NCBI GenBank assembly: GCA_937877605.1
Contig: CALFJA010000034.1
Span: 1 to 43,875 of the forward strand
Direction of reading: 5' to 3'
DNA from: an uncultured Prevotellaceae bacterium
GTDB lineage: Bacteria > Bacteroidota > Bacteroidia > Bacteroidales > Bacteroidaceae
Length of the DNA: 43,875 bases
How positions within the stretch are numbered: position 1 is the stretch's first letter; every line of letters begins with the position of its first letter. Below the pieces are notes generated by a model, which had not been told where the DNA came from, did no database searches, and worked only from the letters and a program-made list of their open reading frames with translations. The translations under genes and the position numbers were made by a program. This document shows positions 15,802 through 24,642 of this stretch, one piece after another.

Positions 15802-15823
15802 ATTAATGGTTTTTAAAGTGTTT

Positions 15824-17812
15824 TCAGAAGTCTATTTTCATGCTGATGCGCCACTGCCGTCCCGGCATCGGATAGTGTGCGACCAACTCGTACTGGCGGT
15901 TCAGCAGGTTGAGGCAGTCCAGCTGCAGCGCGTAGGGACGATTCTTCCATTGGCTGCCATAGGTAACCGCCGCATCCAGTTGTCCGTATGAGCCCATGCG
16001 TGTGCCGTCGCTGTGCTCCATGGTAGTCCATCGCTCGGACAGGAAGTTGTATGTAAGCCCTGCTGTCCAGTGGCACCGATGCCATGCCAGAGCCATGCAC
16101 AGGGTATGTTCGGGAGTGTATGGTATCTGGTTTCGGTAGTTGGGCGATGCCGGCTGGCTGCGGTTCTCCGCCCGCAGGTAGCTGTAGTTCGCTGTGAAAA
16201 ACAGTTGCTGACCTGGCAGAAAGTCCCATTCGGCTCGACCGACGATGTCTACTCCGCGGCTGCGGACCCTTTGGGCGTTTGTCATGCGCCAGACATACAT
16301 GTTGAAAGGGATGGCCACGATTTTGTCGTTCACCCAGTTCTGATAGGCGTCGAGGGTGGCATCCAGTTGCAGCGACTGGCCGAACCGACGGGTGAAAGTC
16401 AGTCCGATGTTCACCTGCCGGCATCGTTCGGGCCGCAGTTCGGTGGTGCCTATGTGGAAGAAATAGAGTTCGTTGAAGTTCGGCATCCTGCCAACATCCT
16501 TCGCCATGAGGCGCAGATAGAGTTCCTCCGTGGGGAGGAGGCGGTAGGAAAGGCTGAGCGACGGCGAGAACTGGCGGTCGGAATAGGTCTTGGATGCATC
16601 GGCCTGGTGGTCGTTGTAGAAGGCTATCAGGATGCGGGCGATGACCTTCAGCCGGCCGGTCTGCCATTTCCCGGCCAGCGACTGCATAGCAGTGCGCCGC
16701 GTAGGGTTGCGGAAGAAACCCAGCGTTGAGCGCAGGTCGTTCCACGAAAAGTCGCCGCTGTAGGCCAGTTCCAGACACTGAAGGGGCTGAAAACCGATAG
16801 AGCCAGATGCGTACACCTCCCTTTGCCAGTAGCAGGCGTCGCCTATACCGCCCGAAGGGGTGCCGTTGCAGTAGTCGCTCTTGGCGTAGTTCAGCTTGGC
16901 ATTGAGCATGTATTGCCATTTCGGCGAGAGGCGTTCGCGGTAGTTCCACTGCGTGAAGGCGTTGCTTTCGTGCAGGGTTTCGGCGTTGTCGGCGGTGTAA
17001 TAGTGCACGATGCCCGGCAGGTGGCGGTTGTTTTGGTAGAGATACACCTTTCCCCGCAGGCTGCGTTGCGGTGTGGGTTGCCAGAGAATGTTGGTTTCCA
17101 GGCGTCCGCTGTTCATCTGTGAATTGTGGCGGTGTTCCCTTGTTTTGTAGGCACCGTTGCGCAAGCGGAAGGGATAGCCGTTGTCGGCATGGAAGAAATC
17201 GCCTGCGAGCGAGGTTGCCAGGTGGCGGGAGAGCGTTCCTGCCAGATGGAGATAGGGCTGCACCTGTCCCCACGAACCGGCCTGCATGCCGACGGTCCTG
17301 ACTGCTTTCCGGTTTTGCAGGATGGCTTCCATGCCGCTCCATTGGTCAAGCCAGAGAGTGGCAGCCTGCGACTGGTTGCGTGCCGGTGCGAAAATGTGGT
17401 CGTCGTCGCCTGCCGAGAGGCTTACGGAGGCGATGCTGTTGAGCGAGTAGCGTGCCACATCCAGTTCGCCGGTCTGGGCGTCGGTGAGTGCTATTCCGTC
17501 GTAGACCACTGCCGTGTGTCGCACGCCATTGCCGCGTACGGACACGGTCTTCATTCCACCTGCACCGCCGTAGTCGCGCAGCGTGACACCGGCAAAGTGC
17601 TTCAGGGCGTCGCCCATGGTGAGCACGCCGAACTGTCGGAAGGACTGTCCAACCTGCTGGAAGGGCGCTGCCGTGCGAACCATCCTACTGGACGGCGAAG
17701 CCACCACGCGGACGGTATCGAGTGCGTAGGGTTCTGAAGTGCGGATGCTGTCGGAGACAAGGGGATGAGCCACCAGGCCCAGCACCGCCGACAGGCAATA
17801 GAGTAACAACAT
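15824..17812 (-). CDS. btuB: BtuB-like TonB-dependent outer-membrane receptor
   Basis: 662 residues. A short signal peptide (MLLLYCLSAVLGLVAHPLVS) is followed by a possible TonB box near DTVRVVASPSS (32-42). The plug domain shows FGVLTMGDALKHFAGVTLRD and KTVSVRGNGVRHTAVVYDGI. The remainder is a beta-barrel of about 22 strands (DNGYPFRLRNGAYKTREHR, FNELYFFHIGTTELRPERC), ending with an aromatic residue (KIDF). It should carry cobalamin across the outer membrane with TonB energy. No in-frame start lies upstream (TAG CGC ATG), so ATG 17812 stands. It is first in the operon behind the B12 riboswitch. Confidence 0.92.
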   Translation of the reverse strand: MLLLYCLSAVLGLVAHPLVSDSIRTSEPYALDTVRVVASPSSRMVRTAAPFQQVGQSFRQFGVLTMGDALKHFAGVTLRDYGGAGGMKTVSVRGNGVRHTAVVYDGIALTDAQTGELDVARYSLNSIASVSLSAGDDDHIFAPARNQSQAATLWLDQWSGMEAILQNRKAVRTVGMQAGSWGQVQPYLHLAGTLSRHLATSLAGDFFHADNGYPFRLRNGAYKTREHRHNSQMNSGRLETNILWQPTPQRSLRGKVYLYQNNRHLPGIVHYYTADNAETLHESNAFTQWNYRERLSPKWQYMLNAKLNYAKSDYCNGTPSGGIGDACYWQREVYASGSIGFQPLQCLELAYSGDFSWNDLRSTLGFFRNPTRRTAMQSLAGKWQTGRLKVIARILIAFYNDHQADASKTYSDRQFSPSLSLSYRLLPTEELYLRLMAKDVGRMPNFNELYFFHIGTTELRPERCRQVNIGLTFTRRFGQSLQLDATLDAYQNWVNDKIVAIPFNMYVWRMTNAQRVRSRGVDIVGRAEWDFLPGQQLFFTANYSYLRAENRSQPASPNYRNQIPYTPEHTLCMALAWHRCHWTAGLTYNFLSERWTTMEHSDGTRMGSYGQLDAAVTYGSQWKNRPYALQLDCLNLLNRQYELVAHYPMPGRQWRISMKIDF

Positions 17813-17879
17813 GCGCTATTACTTTACGGGTTATCAATGTCTGTTCTTGCCCTTTCTCCTTCCTCGAGGACAGAAGGGC

Positions 17880-18052
17880 ACATGGCAACGGCAGGTCTTC
17901 TGGCTCGCAGCGCATTCCGAAGAACGCCTTCCCGACGCTTACGGTCAGTGGCTCTGTTGCTCTCCGGCCCGTGAAGGGCACTGCACACAGCAGCGGGACT
18001 GTCCGGGATTCTCACCCGGTTCCCTATTAATCCTCGCAGTGGAGGAACCAAT
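17880..18052 (-). promoter_or_regulatory. Cobalamin riboswitch
   Basis: On the minus strand the leader of the btuB-like gene carries the B12 box AGCCAGAAGACCTGCCGTT (17887-17905). Upstream of it lies the conserved core GGTGAGAATCCCGG followed by CAGTCCCGCTGCTGT (about 17987-18020). GGTTCC and GGAACC arms near 18045 and 18020 close a helix. This is the standard adenosyl/methyl-cobalamin sensor, which turns expression off when B12 is plentiful. About 70 bases separate the B12 box from the start, containing a short hairpin (17859-17877) that may belong to the expression platform. Confidence 0.93.
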
Positions 18053-18059
18053 TGCCCGA

Positions 18060-18067
18060 CAAAGGTA
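18060..18067 (-). promoter_or_regulatory. -7 box for the B12 riboswitch transcript
   Basis: TACCTTTG on the minus strand matches TAnnTTTG exactly and lies directly before the riboswitch, so the aptamer starts almost at the transcription start. Confidence 0.65.
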
Positions 18068-18580
18068 CGAATAAACGAGCGCAAATGAAAGAAAGGGAAC
18101 GAAGTTTCTTTGCTTCTTTGCCGAGTGGGAGTACCTGCGGCTCAGCCAGAAGTACGAATATTTGTGGGAACGGGCAAGTCCGTCAGCGTCTTTTTTGCGT
18201 GGGTGCGGGTCTGCGACTGGTAAAAAATCAGGACAAATATCCTTGTCGTTTTTTGCCTGTTTACCTGCTTTTCGGAGGGGGTAATTTAAGACTTTTTGCA
18301 TTTTTTAACGCCCAGACGGGGTGCAACAGCCTGTCTTTTGGCTAATGAACACATGGAAGTTGCAGTCCTACACCCAGGCAGTCGGCGTTCAAGAGCCAGG
18401 CAGTTAGAAAATCAGAGCGCAAAAAACACCGAAAAAGAGGCTGCAACTTGTTGGCTGTCAGCAGAACTTTCGAATACGGGCATTTCTCCGGCCGGGTGGG
18501 ACTGGAGTCCACCGACGGCTTTTTAACACGGCAGAAATGTTAACAAAACCGGGAAAGCGGTAAAGATTCTTGACAAAAGG
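18068..18580. other. Long spacer without genes between the B12 operon and the DASS transporter
   Basis: About 510 bases with no supported gene. A long-range stem joins AAGTTGCAG(T)CCT (18357-18369) and AGGCTGCAACTT (18438-18449), with one bulged base. CAAGAGCCAGGC (18391-18402) repeats a string found in both copies of the 450-bp repeat. ATTCTTGACAA (18565-18575) is close to the AATCTTGACA strings at 3121 and 29015. It may be a diverged relative of that repeat. Confidence 0.4.
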
Positions 18581-18613
18581 AAAGGGCCGGCACCCTATAG
18601 ATACCGACCCTTT
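18581..18613 (-). terminator. Terminator after the DASS transporter gene
   Basis: AAAGGGCCGG (18581-18590) pairs with CCGACCCTTT (18604-18613) with one mismatch. On the minus strand it lies 26 bases after the stop and is followed by CCTTTTG. Confidence 0.55.
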
Positions 18614-18639
18614 GCTATGTTTTGAACATCTGTTATGTC

Positions 18640-20208
18640 TTAGATACCCATTACCAACTTGACCAGCAGGAGTACTACCGGGATGGTAATGACAAGAATT
18701 CCGAAGAAATCGATGACGGCACCCGACTTTATCATCTTCGTGATGGGTACATATCCGCTGGCGTATACAATGGCGTTCGGCGGCGTGGATACCGGCATCA
18801 TGAATCCAAGTGAAGAAGAGAGGGCAATACCTACAGCCACAGGGATAGGACTGAAGCCTAACGAAATGGCTGCACCGATGGCAATCGGGCCAATCAGGTT
18901 GGTGGCAGCCGTATGTGATGTAAGCTCAGAAAGCAACAATGCCGAGATACAGAAGATGGCAATGAAGACAATTTCCGACGGATTACCGCCCATCATTGTC
19001 TTGATGGCATCGCCAATCCATTCAGACAGACCGGTGGTGTACATGAGTCCACCCATGGCCAGACCGCCGCCGAAGAGCAGCAGTGTGCCCCACTCCACGC
19101 CCTGTACGGCGTCTTTCCAGCGAAGGGTCATCTCCCCCTTCTTGACATTCACAGGCAGGAAGAAGAGCAGGAGCGCTCCGATGAGGGCAGCTACGGCCTC
19201 GGGGAATATTTGGTTGTAGGTCTTGAGGATTTCTGAATTGTTGCCATAGATGGCACTAAGTATGCCAGGAGTAACCCAGAGGATGACGGCTACAAGGAAA
19301 CCAATGAGTGTGTTCTTCTGAGCAGTGGTCCACTTGCCCAGTTGCCGTACATGTTCCTGTATGAATTCGGTTGCTCCTTCAATGTGTTTGACATCGGCAG
19401 GGAACATTTTCCCGAGAATGAAGTAGGCCACGATGAAATAGAGCACCATGGCTACGAATCCCCATTCCATCCACTGATAGAAAGCTATTTGGGGAGCATC
19501 GGGAGCCATTTCCTTGAGGAATCCAATCATGATGATGTTCGGTGGGGTGCCGATGGGTGTGAGCACGCCGCCGATGGAGCATGCATAGGCTGTCATGAGC
19601 ATGAGTCCGGTGGCATACTTGTAGTGTTTGAGGTCAATGACCTTGCCGTTTGCGGCCATCATCTCACGGATTGCCTCGAGCAGCCCGAGTGCAATGGGAA
19701 GCATCATGGCAGCTGTGGCAGTATTGGAAATCCATCCCGAGCAAATCATACAGGCCAAACCGATGGCGAGGAAGATGCGACGGGGATTGTCTCCGACCCA
19801 TTTCATGGACATGATGCCGTAGGCAATGCGCTTGTCAAGACCGTTGACCATCATAGCTTTGGCTATGATGAATCCACCCATGAACAAGAAAATAATGGGG
19901 GATGCAAAGGCGGCGAATGCCGTTTTCATATTAACCACGCCGAAGATAACACACAGTGTCGGTCCGAGAATTGAGGTTACGGGAATAGCCACGGGCTCTG
20001 TAATCCACCAGATGGCCACAAACGACATGATGGCCAGCAACTTGTGTGCCTCGGGTGAGAGAGCCTCGATGGGTGTCAGCCATACCAGCAGGCCGCAAAG
20101 CGGGCCGAGAAATGCGCCAATGACATGACGCCAGCGATCGAACTTCTCGTCTTCTTCAACCGCTTCCTGCTCAATTACGGGCAGTTCTTCTTGCTTTAAT
20201 TCTGTCAT
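18640..20208 (-). CDS. DASS family (SLC13) dicarboxylate transporter
   Basis: 522-residue inner-membrane symporter with about eleven helices. Both inverted halves carry the family signature: SNTATAAMMLP at about 161-171 with TPIGTPPNII after it, and SHTAATNLIG near 430 with MPVSTPPNAIVYASG after it. In VcINDY the SNT motifs bind the carboxylates and sodium; here the second reads SHT, a common variant. C4-dicarboxylates such as succinate are the likely substrate, sensible in a succinate-forming bacterium, but the sequence does not fix it. The N-terminal 25 residues are acidic and cytoplasmic. It is a single-gene transcript with its own promoter and terminator. Confidence 0.92.
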   Translation of the reverse strand: MTELKQEELPVIEQEAVEEDEKFDRWRHVIGAFLGPLCGLLVWLTPIEALSPEAHKLLAIMSFVAIWWITEPVAIPVTSILGPTLCVIFGVVNMKTAFAAFASPIIFLFMGGFIIAKAMMVNGLDKRIAYGIMSMKWVGDNPRRIFLAIGLACMICSGWISNTATAAMMLPIALGLLEAIREMMAANGKVIDLKHYKYATGLMLMTAYACSIGGVLTPIGTPPNIIMIGFLKEMAPDAPQIAFYQWMEWGFVAMVLYFIVAYFILGKMFPADVKHIEGATEFIQEHVRQLGKWTTAQKNTLIGFLVAVILWVTPGILSAIYGNNSEILKTYNQIFPEAVAALIGALLLFFLPVNVKKGEMTLRWKDAVQGVEWGTLLLFGGGLAMGGLMYTTGLSEWIGDAIKTMMGGNPSEIVFIAIFCISALLLSELTSHTAATNLIGPIAIGAAISLGFSPIPVAVGIALSSSLGFMMPVSTPPNAIVYASGYVPITKMIKSGAVIDFFGILVITIPVVLLLVKLVMGI

Positions 20209-20266
20209 AAGAAACTGAATTTAGAATTGATTATAGTGTTGATTGATAGTTTCTTGAAAGCGGGTG

Positions 20267-20298
20267 CAAAATTAGAAAGAATAAAACTAGCGACCAAA
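20267..20298 (-). promoter_or_regulatory. Promoter of the DASS transporter gene
   Basis: On the minus strand TTTG (20295-20298) and TAATTTTG (20267-20274) are exactly 20 bases apart, a full Bacteroidetes consensus promoter, 58 bases before the start. Confidence 0.85.
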
Positions 20299-20321
20299 TT
20301 TTGCCGTTGGTTTTTGACAAA

Positions 20322-20356
20322 GGTGGAAGGTGGAAGGAGAAAGGAGGAAGGTGCGG
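20322..20356. repeat. Heptamer purine repeat after the pantothenate kinase gene
   Basis: Five imperfect 7-base units (GGTGGAA, GGTGGAA, GGAGAAA, GGAGGAA, GGTGCGG) run up to the kinase stop codon. No function is apparent. Confidence 0.5.
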
Positions 20357-20358
20357 TG

Positions 20359-21186
20359 CTATTGTTGCGTTTTATATGCCAGTGCTGCGCCGATGGCGGT
20401 GCTGAACTCGCTGTGTTTGGGGATGATGAACTTCACCTTGAAAAGTTTCTCCAGGCCTGGGAAGACTTCCTTGCACTGTGGGAGGCGGGTCAGGTTGCCT
20501 ATGAGCACGAAGTCGCGGATGCCCGAGTTGAGTGCCGAGAGGATGGTTGCCGACCCGATGGTCTGCAGCACCGTGGTGATGAGTCCCAGGGCAATGTCTT
20601 CGCGTATGGCGTTGCTTCGGGCGTTTCCGAAGAGCGCTGCGGTGGCATTCTTGGGCAATCCGGGCAGCGGATTGGGACTGATGTCGCCTATTTGTACATC
20701 AATGTTGCCCAAGTCGCCCTGCATGGCGAGAGTTGCCACCTGCTTGATGTCGTCGGTCTTGAGCATGATGCGCGCCAGTCCGGCCAGCGTTCCGCCGCCG
20801 AGTCCCAGTCCTCCGATGCGGTGTATGCCCTTCTCGTCGCACTGGACGATGGATGTTCCGGTACCCATGCTCACCACGAGCATGCGGTCGAGCTTGGTTT
20901 CGTACTGCGCCCCGAGTCCGTCGGCGAGGAATTCCTCCACATGCCGTGTGGGACGGCCGTACACATCTTCCTTGATATAGGCTGCGCCGACGCCCGTGAG
21001 CATCACCTGGGAGACATCGTCAAGTGTGATATCGTTGTCGTGCAGGTATTTTCCGAAGGCCCCGTAGAGGGATGTGACGGGGTCGGTGGCTTTGATACGG
21101 ATGGGGGATACGATTTTTCCGTCGTCGCACAGGCCCACTATCTTCGTAGTGCTGATGCCTACATCAATTCCAAGAATAGTATTCAT
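20359..21186 (-). CDS. coaW: Type II pantothenate kinase
   Basis: 275-residue ASKHA-fold kinase that phosphorylates pantothenate, the first step of coenzyme A synthesis. Visible motifs: LGIDVGISTTKIVGL (phosphate 1, residues 5-19), SMGTGTSIV (about 106-114), GGLGLGGGTLAGLA, and a C-terminal SEFSTAIGAALAY. These match the type II (Fumble/CoaW) family rather than type I CoaA or type III CoaX. The enzyme is known in staphylococci, eukaryotes and some Bacteroidetes, and is typically insensitive to CoA feedback in bacteria. It is divergent from the NUDIX gene, with 110 bases between the starts. Confidence 0.88.
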   Translation of the reverse strand: MNTILGIDVGISTTKIVGLCDDGKIVSPIRIKATDPVTSLYGAFGKYLHDNDITLDDVSQVMLTGVGAAYIKEDVYGRPTRHVEEFLADGLGAQYETKLDRMLVVSMGTGTSIVQCDEKGIHRIGGLGLGGGTLAGLARIMLKTDDIKQVATLAMQGDLGNIDVQIGDISPNPLPGLPKNATAALFGNARSNAIREDIALGLITTVLQTIGSATILSALNSGIRDFVLIGNLTRLPQCKEVFPGLEKLFKVKFIIPKHSEFSTAIGAALAYKTQQ

Positions 21187-21265
21187 TTTATGTTGCTATT
21201 GTACTTTTCTGCGCCAAAATTACGACAAACCTCGGAACTTTGTGCCATGTATTGGAAACTTTTTG

Positions 21266-21273
21266 TATTTTTG
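21266..21273 (+). promoter_or_regulatory. -7 box for the NUDIX gene
   Basis: TATTTTTG matches TAnnTTTG; a TTTG at 21239-21242 is 23 bases upstream, slightly further than usual. It lies 23 bases before the ATG at 21297. Confidence 0.65.
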
Positions 21274-21296
21274 CTTATCGTTAAACAGCAATTACC

Positions 21297-21686
21297 ATGA
21301 TAAAAGAACACATGAATGTTGTCGCCGCCGTGGTGAAACGGGGCGACAAGTACCTCTGCCTGCAGCGCACTCGGAGCCAGTATGAATACACCACTGAACG
21401 CTGGGAGTTTCCAGGAGGGCAGGTAAAGAAAGGCGAATCGAACCACGAAGCGCTGATCCGTGAGATGAAGGAGGAGTTGGACTGGGATGTCTATGTAGGC
21501 AAGCAACTGGGCTGCGTCGACTTCGACTACCCTGATTTCAGTATCACGCTGACGGCTTACCTCTGTCTGGCGGAGGACGAAGACTACAAACTTTTGGAGC
21601 ACCTGAACGACCGCTGGCTGACACGCGAGGAACTTCCGCAGCTGAACTGGACCGATGCCGACCGCGAGTTGCTGGCTTTCATCTGA
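21297..21686 (+). CDS. NUDIX hydrolase, MutT/CTP-pyrophosphohydrolase type
   Basis: 129 residues, the size of MutT. The Nudix box spans about residues 40-62 (GGQVKKGESNHEALIREM followed by KEELDW), with the catalytic REMKEEL intact; the usual late Gly is Asp. The front part MNVVAAVVKRGDKYLCLQR and YTTERWEFPGGQ resemble oxidised-nucleotide (8-oxo-dGTP) pyrophosphohydrolases, which clean the nucleotide pool, so that role is likely but other NTPs are possible. It stands alone between a divergent kinase and a convergent B3/4 gene and ends at a strong two-way terminator. Confidence 0.9.
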   Translation: MIKEHMNVVAAVVKRGDKYLCLQRTRSQYEYTTERWEFPGGQVKKGESNHEALIREMKEELDWDVYVGKQLGCVDFDYPDFSITLTAYLCLAEDEDYKLLEHLNDRWLTREELPQLNWTDADRELLAFI

Positions 21687-21722
21687 TTGCACGCAGCCCA
21701 ATCATACGATATCCGCAAAAAA

Positions 21723-21757
21723 GCAGCGCCGCTTACGCAAGATGTAAGCGGCGCTGC
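21723..21757. terminator. Two-way terminator between the NUDIX and B3/4 genes
   Basis: GCAGCGCCGCTTAC (21723-21736) pairs perfectly with GTAAGCGGCGCTGC (21744-21757), with a 7-base loop, between two convergent genes. Confidence 0.8.
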
Positions 21758-21782
21758 CCATATATAAAAAGGTTGATGCCTG

Positions 21783-22448
21783 CTATCGATAAATACCCTT
21801 CCGGATGTCTTTTCCCTGACAGTAGTGCTCAAGCAATCGCCCGATGAACCGGGCATTCTCCAATACCCGCTCCTCGTTGCCGTCGTATCCGTTGATGAGC
21901 ACCAGCAAGCGGGTGGTCGGCAGTGTTATTTTCGTGCGTTCATGGTCGCTGGTCGGTGTTCCGATTCCACCTGTTTCGTCACGGTAGACCGGCAGTCCCT
22001 CTATATTGATTATGCCTCTTCCGATGCCTTCGTAAGGCTCACCGTGCCGGCCGATGCCCAGCGTAAGGGTTCCGCCTGCAATCTTGTCGGCATCGAATCC
22101 TCCTATGCTATAACCGTAACGCATGCTCGCCAAGTTTATCAAATCGACCAATGTGTTTACCTGATAGAGCGATTTCCCCTGCAGGCAGCGGCGTATCAGC
22201 GACTCGGCAGCCGGACGGTAGCGGCTGGGATCCTTTCCACAAGCACGATAGATGCGCCGTGTTGCTTCTATAGAGGATAGTTGTTTGAGCGACTCCGTGG
22301 TCAGCGTAGCACAACAATGGGCTGAAAACTCCGTAATTTCGTTCCACAACAAAGGCGAATGTTCCGAGTTCTCGACCGATGCCTCCACGAAAACACCTAC
22401 GAATTCGGGGCATACACGGCGGATTTCTTCACTGACAATAATGTTCAT
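21783..22448 (-). CDS. B3/B4 tRNA-binding (editing-like) domain protein
   Basis: 221 residues consisting of a stand-alone B3/4 domain as found in the beta subunit of phenylalanyl-tRNA synthetase. Recognisable parts are RRIYRACGKDPSRYRPAAES, LYQVNTLVDLINLASMRY, GYSIGGFDADKI, and GIGRGIINIEGLPVYRDETG. In PheT this domain removes mischarged Tyr from tRNA-Phe; free-standing versions may edit charged tRNAs or act on other aminoacyl substrates, which is not established. It begins 4 bases after the ligA stop, so it is probably co-transcribed with ligA. Confidence 0.85.
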   Translation of the reverse strand: MNIIVSEEIRRVCPEFVGVFVEASVENSEHSPLLWNEITEFSAHCCATLTTESLKQLSSIEATRRIYRACGKDPSRYRPAAESLIRRCLQGKSLYQVNTLVDLINLASMRYGYSIGGFDADKIAGGTLTLGIGRHGEPYEGIGRGIINIEGLPVYRDETGGIGTPTSDHERTKITLPTTRLLVLINGYDGNEERVLENARFIGRLLEHYCQGKDIRKGIYR

Positions 22449-22452
22449 CTTT

Positions 22453-24519
22453 CTAGAAAAGCGACAATTGTTCGGGTTCTTGCCTCAGTGGTTTTCCATC
22501 ACTTGGGGAAGGTGTTTCTTCCAAGTTGTATCGCTGGAGGAACTCACTCTCCGGAAGAATCTCCACTCCCAGTTGTTCGGCCTTGGCCAGTTTGGACGGT
22601 CCCATGTTCTCACCTGCCAGCACAAACGATGTATTCTTGCTGATAGACGAGACATTCTTGCCGCCGTTACGCTCGATTATGTCCTTGTATTCGTCGCGAG
22701 AATGATGGTGGAAGACACCGCTGATGACGATGTTCAGGCCGACAAGGCGGTCGGAAGTGGCGGCATCCCCATTGTCGGTCATGGCCATCTGCACCCCGTA
22801 AGAGCGAAGGCGCTCCACTATCTCGCGGTTACGCGGCTCGGCAAAGTAGTCCATCACACTGCGTGCCATGACAGTTCCGATGCCTTCCACCTCGGTAAGT
22901 TGTTCTTCGGTGGCAGCCATGAGTGTATCGATATCCTTGAAGTGGCGTGCCAGCAACTTGGCCGATGTTTCGCCGACAAAGCGTATGCCCAGTGCGAAGA
23001 CCACCCTTTCGAAAGGTACCTCGGTCGACTTTTGTATGCCGTTGACGATTTTCCGTGCCGATTTCTCACGCGAACCGTCGCCGTTTATCTGCTGCACATC
23101 AATAGTATAGAGGTCGGCCACATTGCGTATGAGCCCCCGGCGGTAGTAGTCGTCGACCGTTTCCGGTCCGAGCGAGTCGATGTTCATGGCCTTTCTGGCT
23201 ATGAAATGCTCGATACGGCCCTTTATCTGTGGTGGACATCCTGTGTCGTTTGGACAGTACCAGGCCGCTTCTCCCTCGAATCTTACCAGCTGTGCGCCAC
23301 ACTCCGGGCAGCGGCCGATGAAGCGCACGGGCTCTGCCTTCGGATCGCGGCGGCTCTGCTCCACCCCGACTATCTTCGGAATGATCTCTCCGCCCTTCTC
23401 AACATAGACCCAGTCGTTCTCATGCAGTTCAAACGAACGGATAAAGTCCTCGTTATTTAAGGTGGCACGCTTCACTGTAGTGCCAGCCAGTTGCACCGGA
23501 AGCATGTTTGCGACGGGCGTTATAGCCCCTGTACGCCCCACTTGATAGGTCACTTCTTGCAGTTGCGTAAGCACCCGCTCGGCCTTGTACTTATAGGCAA
23601 TTGCCCAGCGTGGGCTCTTCGCCGTGGCTCCGAGCAGTTCCTGTTGGTGCAGTGAATTGACCTTTAACACGATACCGTCGGTGGCCACCGGCAGTTCCTT
23701 CCGTGCTGAATCCCAGTATTTTATGAAGTCGTAGACCTCTTGCAGGGTCTTAACCTTTTTCATTCCGCGGCTCGTCTGGAAACCCCACGAGGCTGCTTCC
23801 TGCAGGTTTTCGTAGTGTCCGTCTGCCGGCAGGTGCTCACCCAGTAGGTAATAGAGATACGCATCGAGTTTTCTTTCCGCCACAACCCGCGAATTCTGGC
23901 TCTTAAGCGTTCCGCTGGCGGCATTCCTCGGGTTGGCGAACAGCGGTTCTCCGGCCTGTTCGCGCTCCTTGTTTATGCGGTCGAATTCCTTGAACGGCAG
24001 CAGTATTTCGCCACGGATTTCGAATTTTCGGGGGTAGTTGCCCTTTGGGAGCAGCAGCGGTATGGTTCTGATAGTTTTCACATTGGCAGTCACATCGTCC
24101 CCATGCACACCATCACCGCGGGTAACTGCCTGTACCAGTCGGCCTTCCTCGTAGATGAGTGAAATGGAAAGACCGTCGTATTTCATTTCGCAGCAGACCT
24201 CAAAAGGTTGCCCATTGAGTCCCTTACGGACCGATTCGTACCAGTCGGCCACATCGTTCTCGTTGTAGGTGTTGGCCAGTGAGAGCATCGGATACTGATG
24301 TTCTACCTGCTTGAACTCTTGATTCAGATCGCTTCCGACGCGCTGTGTGGGCGATGTCGGGTCGCACATGTCAGGGTGTCGGGCCTCCAGTTCCTGCAGT
24401 TCGTGCATGAGGAAGTCGAACTCCTGGTCGCTGATGGTAGGCTGGTTCAGCACATAATAGCGATGATTGTGTTCGTGCAGTTCCCTGCGGAGCTGGACTA
24501 TTCGTTCTTGTTCGGTCAT
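22453..24519 (-). CDS. ligA: NAD-dependent DNA ligase
   Basis: 688-residue essential ligase that seals nicks in DNA using NAD. In order: the Ia domain (HNHRYYVLNQPTISDQEFD) that takes up NAD, the adenylation domain with the catalytic Lys113 in EMKYDGLS, the OB fold, a four-cysteine zinc finger at about 400-425 (CPECGAQL ... YCPNDTGCP), helix-hairpin-helix repeats (FALGIRFVGETSAKLLA, EVEGIGTVMARSVMDYF), and a C-terminal BRCT domain (LVGLNIVISGVFHHHSRDEY). All are intact. It has a consensus promoter and probably carries the B3/4 gene behind it. Confidence 0.98.
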   Translation of the reverse strand: MTEQERIVQLRRELHEHNHRYYVLNQPTISDQEFDFLMHELQELEARHPDMCDPTSPTQRVGSDLNQEFKQVEHQYPMLSLANTYNENDVADWYESVRKGLNGQPFEVCCEMKYDGLSISLIYEEGRLVQAVTRGDGVHGDDVTANVKTIRTIPLLLPKGNYPRKFEIRGEILLPFKEFDRINKEREQAGEPLFANPRNAASGTLKSQNSRVVAERKLDAYLYYLLGEHLPADGHYENLQEAASWGFQTSRGMKKVKTLQEVYDFIKYWDSARKELPVATDGIVLKVNSLHQQELLGATAKSPRWAIAYKYKAERVLTQLQEVTYQVGRTGAITPVANMLPVQLAGTTVKRATLNNEDFIRSFELHENDWVYVEKGGEIIPKIVGVEQSRRDPKAEPVRFIGRCPECGAQLVRFEGEAAWYCPNDTGCPPQIKGRIEHFIARKAMNIDSLGPETVDDYYRRGLIRNVADLYTIDVQQINGDGSREKSARKIVNGIQKSTEVPFERVVFALGIRFVGETSAKLLARHFKDIDTLMAATEEQLTEVEGIGTVMARSVMDYFAEPRNREIVERLRSYGVQMAMTDNGDAATSDRLVGLNIVISGVFHHHSRDEYKDIIERNGGKNVSSISKNTSFVLAGENMGPSKLAKAEQLGVEILPESEFLQRYNLEETPSPSDGKPLRQEPEQLSLF

Positions 24520-24541
24520 GTGGGCGATGTTATGTATAGGG

Positions 24542-24573
24542 CAAAAATACTAAATTAGTTTGTTACGGGCAAA
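24542..24573 (-). promoter_or_regulatory. Promoter of ligA
   Basis: On the minus strand TTTG (24570-24573) and TATTTTTG (24542-24549) are 20 bases apart, a full consensus. It is back to back with the tRNA-Arg promoter. Confidence 0.85.
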
Positions 24574-24591
24574 AGTATTTTTCCAAAGATA

Positions 24592-24623
24592 TTTGCTTTG
24601 TTCAGGTTTTATGGTTAATTTTG
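24592..24623 (+). promoter_or_regulatory. Promoter of tRNA-Arg
   Basis: TTTG (24592-24595) and TAATTTTG (24616-24623) are 20 bases apart, a full Bacteroidetes consensus. It ends 19 bases before the tRNA. Confidence 0.85.
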
Positions 24624-24642
24624 CCGCTGCATTTGAGATGTT

